Made by a program: the position numbers and the translations under genes. The notes under the pieces were generated by a model. That model had not been told where the DNA came from, made no database searches, and saw only the letters and a program-made list of their open reading frames with translations. A stretch of DNA of 62,457 bases from an uncultured Lachnospiraceae bacterium (lineage in GTDB: Bacteria > Bacillota > Clostridia > Lachnospirales > Lachnospiraceae), in contig CANRFJ010000018.1 in the NCBI GenBank assembly GCA_947629865.1, positions 1 to 62,457 on the forward strand, given 5' to 3'. Shown here piece by piece: positions 59,891-62,457 of the stretch. Every line of letters begins with the position of its first letter. Position 1 is the stretch's first letter.

Positions 59891-62008
59891 ATGGAGCAGA
59901 TTCTGTATAATATGCTGGTTTGCACGGGCGGGATTTTGCTGACGCTTCTTCTCTCCTGTATTCTGGCGCGCAGATATTCCGTCAGATGGCGGTATTATAT
60001 CTGGCTGGTATTTTTGATACGCCTGCTCCTGCCTGTGGATATATCCCTGCCCTTTGCCTATGTGCCGGAGAGTACGCTGGAGGCGTCTCTGGACACGGTG
60101 CCCGGCAATATCACAAGGGTGCTGAACCGGAGCCACGACAGCCGTCCGGCCGGAGAGGGAAAATGGGAGGAGAGCGAAGTTCGGGGCAGTTATGTCGTGG
60201 ACGGCGACACGAACAGGGTTTCATATGTTCCCCTGTTGAGGGACACAGATGAGAAATACAACCTTTTGCTGCTTTTCCGTGAAAATGTGAAGCCGATGAT
60301 TTATGGACTGTGGCTTGCGGTGGCGGTGTTTCTGTTTGTCAGGCAGTGGCTTCTGTACGGTCTGTCCATGCGCAGAATAAAGAGGAGTTGCCGGCCGGTG
60401 ACGGCGGGGCCGGTACCCGGTCTGGTCGGGGAGATAGCGGCGCAGTTGAAGCTCCGCCGGATTCCGGAGTGCTTCCGGTGTCCGCTTATCCGCTCCCCCA
60501 TGACAGTGGGGCTGTTTCGCAGCCGGCTTCTCCTTCCGTCGGGGGCGGACGGCAGCGGGGAGACATGGGAGCAGAAGATGTCTCCGGAGGCAGTGAAGTA
60601 TGTACTGCAGCACGAGCTGGTGCATGTGCGGCACTGCCACGGCTGGATCAAGGTTGCCGCCAGCGTCGTCCAGGCGCTCTACTGGTTCAATCCGGTGATT
60701 TTCTTCATGCGCCATATGCTGGACGAGGACATGGAAATTATCTGCGATAATTATGTGGTAAAGGATCTGTCCGAGAAAGAGCGGGCCGCCTATAACCATA
60801 TCCTGCTTCGGTGTGCCTCCGGCGAGGAGGCGCTGCGGTATGCGTCCGGCTTTTCCGGGGCGCAGACACGGACGCTCAAGCGCCGGTTTTATGAGAACCT
60901 GTGGGCCCATAAGCGGAAAAAGGGCAGGATATGCTTTGTGCTGGTGGCCGGAATGATGGCGGCCAGTCTCATGTCGGTCGCCTGGGGACGCGACCTGGGA
61001 GCGCTGGTAAAGAGCGAGCGCCGCGCACGGGCGGACAATTACATAGAGGAGTATCTCTGCCAGGATTTAGCCAGGGACGAGACGGTATTTCCGAAGAAAA
61101 TGGACTACTGCGGGATCGGAGAGGAGGACGAACTCCCCGTGGCAGTGGGCTACTCGGAGGAAAACGGCGGCGAGATCTGGCGGAGCCGGTGGTTTAACCG
61201 GAAATGGACGTTCAGGCTGGTCGTTCCGGCGGAGACGCTGCGGCAGCATTGCCCGGAACTGACGGGCGGCGCCTCGTATTCCCTGAGGATTTTCCAGGGG
61301 CAGGACGGCGGTTTTTATCTGTCGGTAGTCCTGTACGACGAGGAGGGACGCCAGGTACGGGGGAATCTTCTCTACTGGCTGGACATCTACAGTGGCCACA
61401 TGGGGGAGGTTTTCCTTCCGCAGCCGCCGGAGCATGACCGGACGGCTCCCAACGCCCTTCGGGTGGAAGTCTTTTATGACGGCAATCTGTTGGTTCAGGA
61501 CGGAGAGGACTGGTACGTCTACAATCCCCGCAAGGGAAGCTGGGTATGCCGGCTGGAATATCAGGGCAGGGCTGGAAACATGTGCGCAGGGAACGGCGTG
61601 GTATACCGTCTGTATCTGGGAGACGGGGAGCCGGTGATTTATAGGTATGATGAGTACAGCGGACAGAGGAAGGACGAGATCCGGTTGGAGACCGGGCCTC
61701 AGGATCCGTCTCAGATCGGATACGCGGGCCTGTCGTGCCGGAACGGCGGCGTGTATTTTGGCTGCGGCCAGGGCCTGTGGTGTGCGGAGACCTCCGCGTC
61801 AGCCGCCGCCCGGATAATCAACGGAGACGCACCCGGCACGCTTGCGATGGGCAGCACCAGAAACCGCATGACGGATATCATACCCATGTCGGACGGTTCT
61901 TTTATCGTCCGTTATCAGAGAGTGGAGAGGGCGGGGGCTTATCTGTATTGCAGCAAAGAATTTATTATCCGCTACACACAGGCGGGGGAAAATGGAGGAG
62001 AGAGATGA
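59891..62008 (+). CDS. BlaR1-like M56 metallopeptidase with atypical C-terminal sensor
   Basis: A 705-residue membrane protein. Spans lie near 8-28, 33-50, 137-155 and 352-372. The M56 zinc site is HELVH (241-245), with DEDMEIICDNYVV beyond it. Residues about 375-705 are extracellular. Unlike BlaR1, they show no SXXK or KTG penicillin-binding motif. They instead carry repeated blade-like pieces such as DWYVYNPRKGSWV, VIYRYDEYSGQ and GGVYFGCGQGLW, as in beta-propellers. It should cleave its partner repressor on sensing an unknown signal. Its stop overlaps the blaI-like start. Confidence 0.83.
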   Translation: MEQILYNMLVCTGGILLTLLLSCILARRYSVRWRYYIWLVFLIRLLLPVDISLPFAYVPESTLEASLDTVPGNITRVLNRSHDSRPAGEGKWEESEVRGSYVVDGDTNRVSYVPLLRDTDEKYNLLLLFRENVKPMIYGLWLAVAVFLFVRQWLLYGLSMRRIKRSCRPVTAGPVPGLVGEIAAQLKLRRIPECFRCPLIRSPMTVGLFRSRLLLPSGADGSGETWEQKMSPEAVKYVLQHELVHVRHCHGWIKVAASVVQALYWFNPVIFFMRHMLDEDMEIICDNYVVKDLSEKERAAYNHILLRCASGEEALRYASGFSGAQTRTLKRRFYENLWAHKRKKGRICFVLVAGMMAASLMSVAWGRDLGALVKSERRARADNYIEEYLCQDLARDETVFPKKMDYCGIGEEDELPVAVGYSEENGGEIWRSRWFNRKWTFRLVVPAETLRQHCPELTGGASYSLRIFQGQDGGFYLSVVLYDEEGRQVRGNLLYWLDIYSGHMGEVFLPQPPEHDRTAPNALRVEVFYDGNLLVQDGEDWYVYNPRKGSWVCRLEYQGRAGNMCAGNGVVYRLYLGDGEPVIYRYDEYSGQRKDEIRLETGPQDPSQIGYAGLSCRNGGVYFGCGQGLWCAETSASAAARIINGDAPGTLAMGSTRNRMTDIIPMSDGSFIVRYQRVERAGAYLYCSKEFIIRYTQAGENGGER

Positions 62009-62397
62009 AGCATTTACCCAAGAGCGAGTATGAACTCATGAAAATCATATGGGGAGCGGGCCGGGATGCGTCGCTGTCCCGCATCGAGATCGAGGCGCAC
62101 TGGAGCCACAGCGAGGCCGTACTCCCCAACACGACGCTGACGCTGTTGTCGCGTCTGGAGCAGAAGGGCTTTCTGAGCAAGGAAAAAATCGGGAAGACAA
62201 ATCTCTATACGGCTGTCATCTCCGAGCAGGAATATAACAGCAGCGAGAGCCGCCGCTTTATGAAACATATCTTCAACAACTCCATGGGGAACTTTATGAA
62301 TGCCTTTTACAGCGGGAAAACCGTAAGCGAGAAAGACGTTCGGGAGATGGAGGCGTTTTTGGAAAAAATAAAAAATAAGGATGTAAAGCATTTTTGA
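62005..62397 (+). CDS. BlaI/MecI-like repressor
   Basis: A 130-residue protein of the Penicillinase_R family starting within the previous stop (ATGA), with GGAGGAG before it. The winged helix has LPKSEYELMKIIWGAG, TTLTLLSRLEQKGFLSKEK and GKTNLYTAVISEQEY. The dimerisation part has MGNFMNAFYSGKTVSEKDVREMEAFLEKI, where proteolytic cleavage occurs in relatives. It presumably represses its own operon and other, unseen genes. Confidence 0.93.
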   Translation: MKHLPKSEYELMKIIWGAGRDASLSRIEIEAHWSHSEAVLPNTTLTLLSRLEQKGFLSKEKIGKTNLYTAVISEQEYNSSESRRFMKHIFNNSMGNFMNAFYSGKTVSEKDVREMEAFLEKIKNKDVKHF

Positions 62398-62417
62398 AAA
62401 TGTCTTAAATTATCAAA

Positions 62418-62448
62418 AACATTAGCGCCGTGTAATGTGGCGCTTTTG
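62418..62448 (+). terminator. terminator of the blaR/blaI-like operon
   Basis: AGCGCC (62424-62429) pairs with GGCGCT (62439-62444) with a nine-base loop and TTTT after. Confidence 0.8.
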
Positions 62449-62457
62449 TCATTCTTG

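Noticed and set aside
1-62457. CRISPR array, tRNA or rRNA genes, transposases, phage genes
   Set aside because: No regularly spaced repeats, no cloverleaf or rRNA-like stretches, and no transposase or integrase motifs were seen in any frame.

Overview
The window reads as chromosomal DNA of a low-to-moderate-GC Gram-positive anaerobe of the class Clostridia, most likely a gut or rumen Lachnospiraceae. Pointers are strong AGGAGG-type ribosome sites, many TTG and GTG starts, a SleC-type cortex-lytic protein, PdaB-like deacetylase, IreB/RuvX/DUF1292, RNase J, the class IB PyrK/PyrD pair, BspA-like leucine-rich repeat proteins, and glycoside hydrolases for xylan (GH10) and cellobiose (GH94). The taxon is inferred from gene content only. 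No rRNA, tRNA, CRISPR array, transposase or phage gene was seen.

Layout. 0.1-5 kb: accessory surface/membrane block with a 47-codon hydrophobic ORF, two BspA-like proteins sharing a duplicated leader, an unknown membrane protein and a two-domain CmpB-type membrane protein. 5-10 kb: a rubredoxin/glutamate-synthase-like flavoprotein with MetY, then a helical-bundle protein, TspO and an AraC regulator. 10-17.8 kb: asd, a Nudix-fold gene with a degenerate Nudix box, pyrC-pyrF-pyrK-pyrD and a hybrid histidine kinase, all tightly spaced. 18-24 kb (minus strand): a GH10 xylanase with three related binding modules, and a 1157-residue Ig-like/binding-module protein without a visible catalytic domain. 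24.4-32.8 kb: PdaB-like deacetylase; dtd, a HAD phosphatase, murE, a lipoprotein, a FliD-like protein, rsmE, a cysteine desulfurase and thiI. 32.9-42.1 kb: a minus-strand HPr-like protein lacking the phosphorylatable His, mtaB, then a cluster resembling Bacillus yrzL-yrrK-yrzB-yrrL-yrrM-yrrO (ireB, ruvX, DUF1292, MltG-like, trmR, U32) with an RNase J gene inserted, then birA and hflX. 42-44 kb: a chemoreceptor. 44.3-51.7 kb: a cellobiose locus of GH94 phosphorylase, divergent LacI regulator, binding protein and two permeases. 51.7-59 kb: a second deacetylase, SleC-like protein, a MarR-controlled heterodimeric ABC exporter and a secreted Big_2 protein. 59.3-62.4 kb: a small membrane protein and a BlaR/BlaI-like sensor-repressor pair.

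How it fits together. The GH10 protein would release xylo-oligosaccharides outside the cell. The LacI/ABC/GH94 locus would import beta-1,4-glucosides and phosphorolyse cellobiose inside. The pyr cluster gives UMP from dihydroorotate-level steps, with asd supplying the aspartate-family branch. IscS-like plus ThiI, MtaB, TrmR plus U32, RsmE, HflX and Dtd form a heavy concentration of RNA-modification and translation-quality genes. No single clearly new system stands out. The best leads are the duplicated BspA-like locus with its small membrane ORF, the degenerate Nudix gene in the pyr operon, the non-catalytic xylan-side surface protein, the solitary FliD-like protein, the His-less HPr protein, and the BlaR-like sensor whose C-terminal part does not look penicillin-binding.
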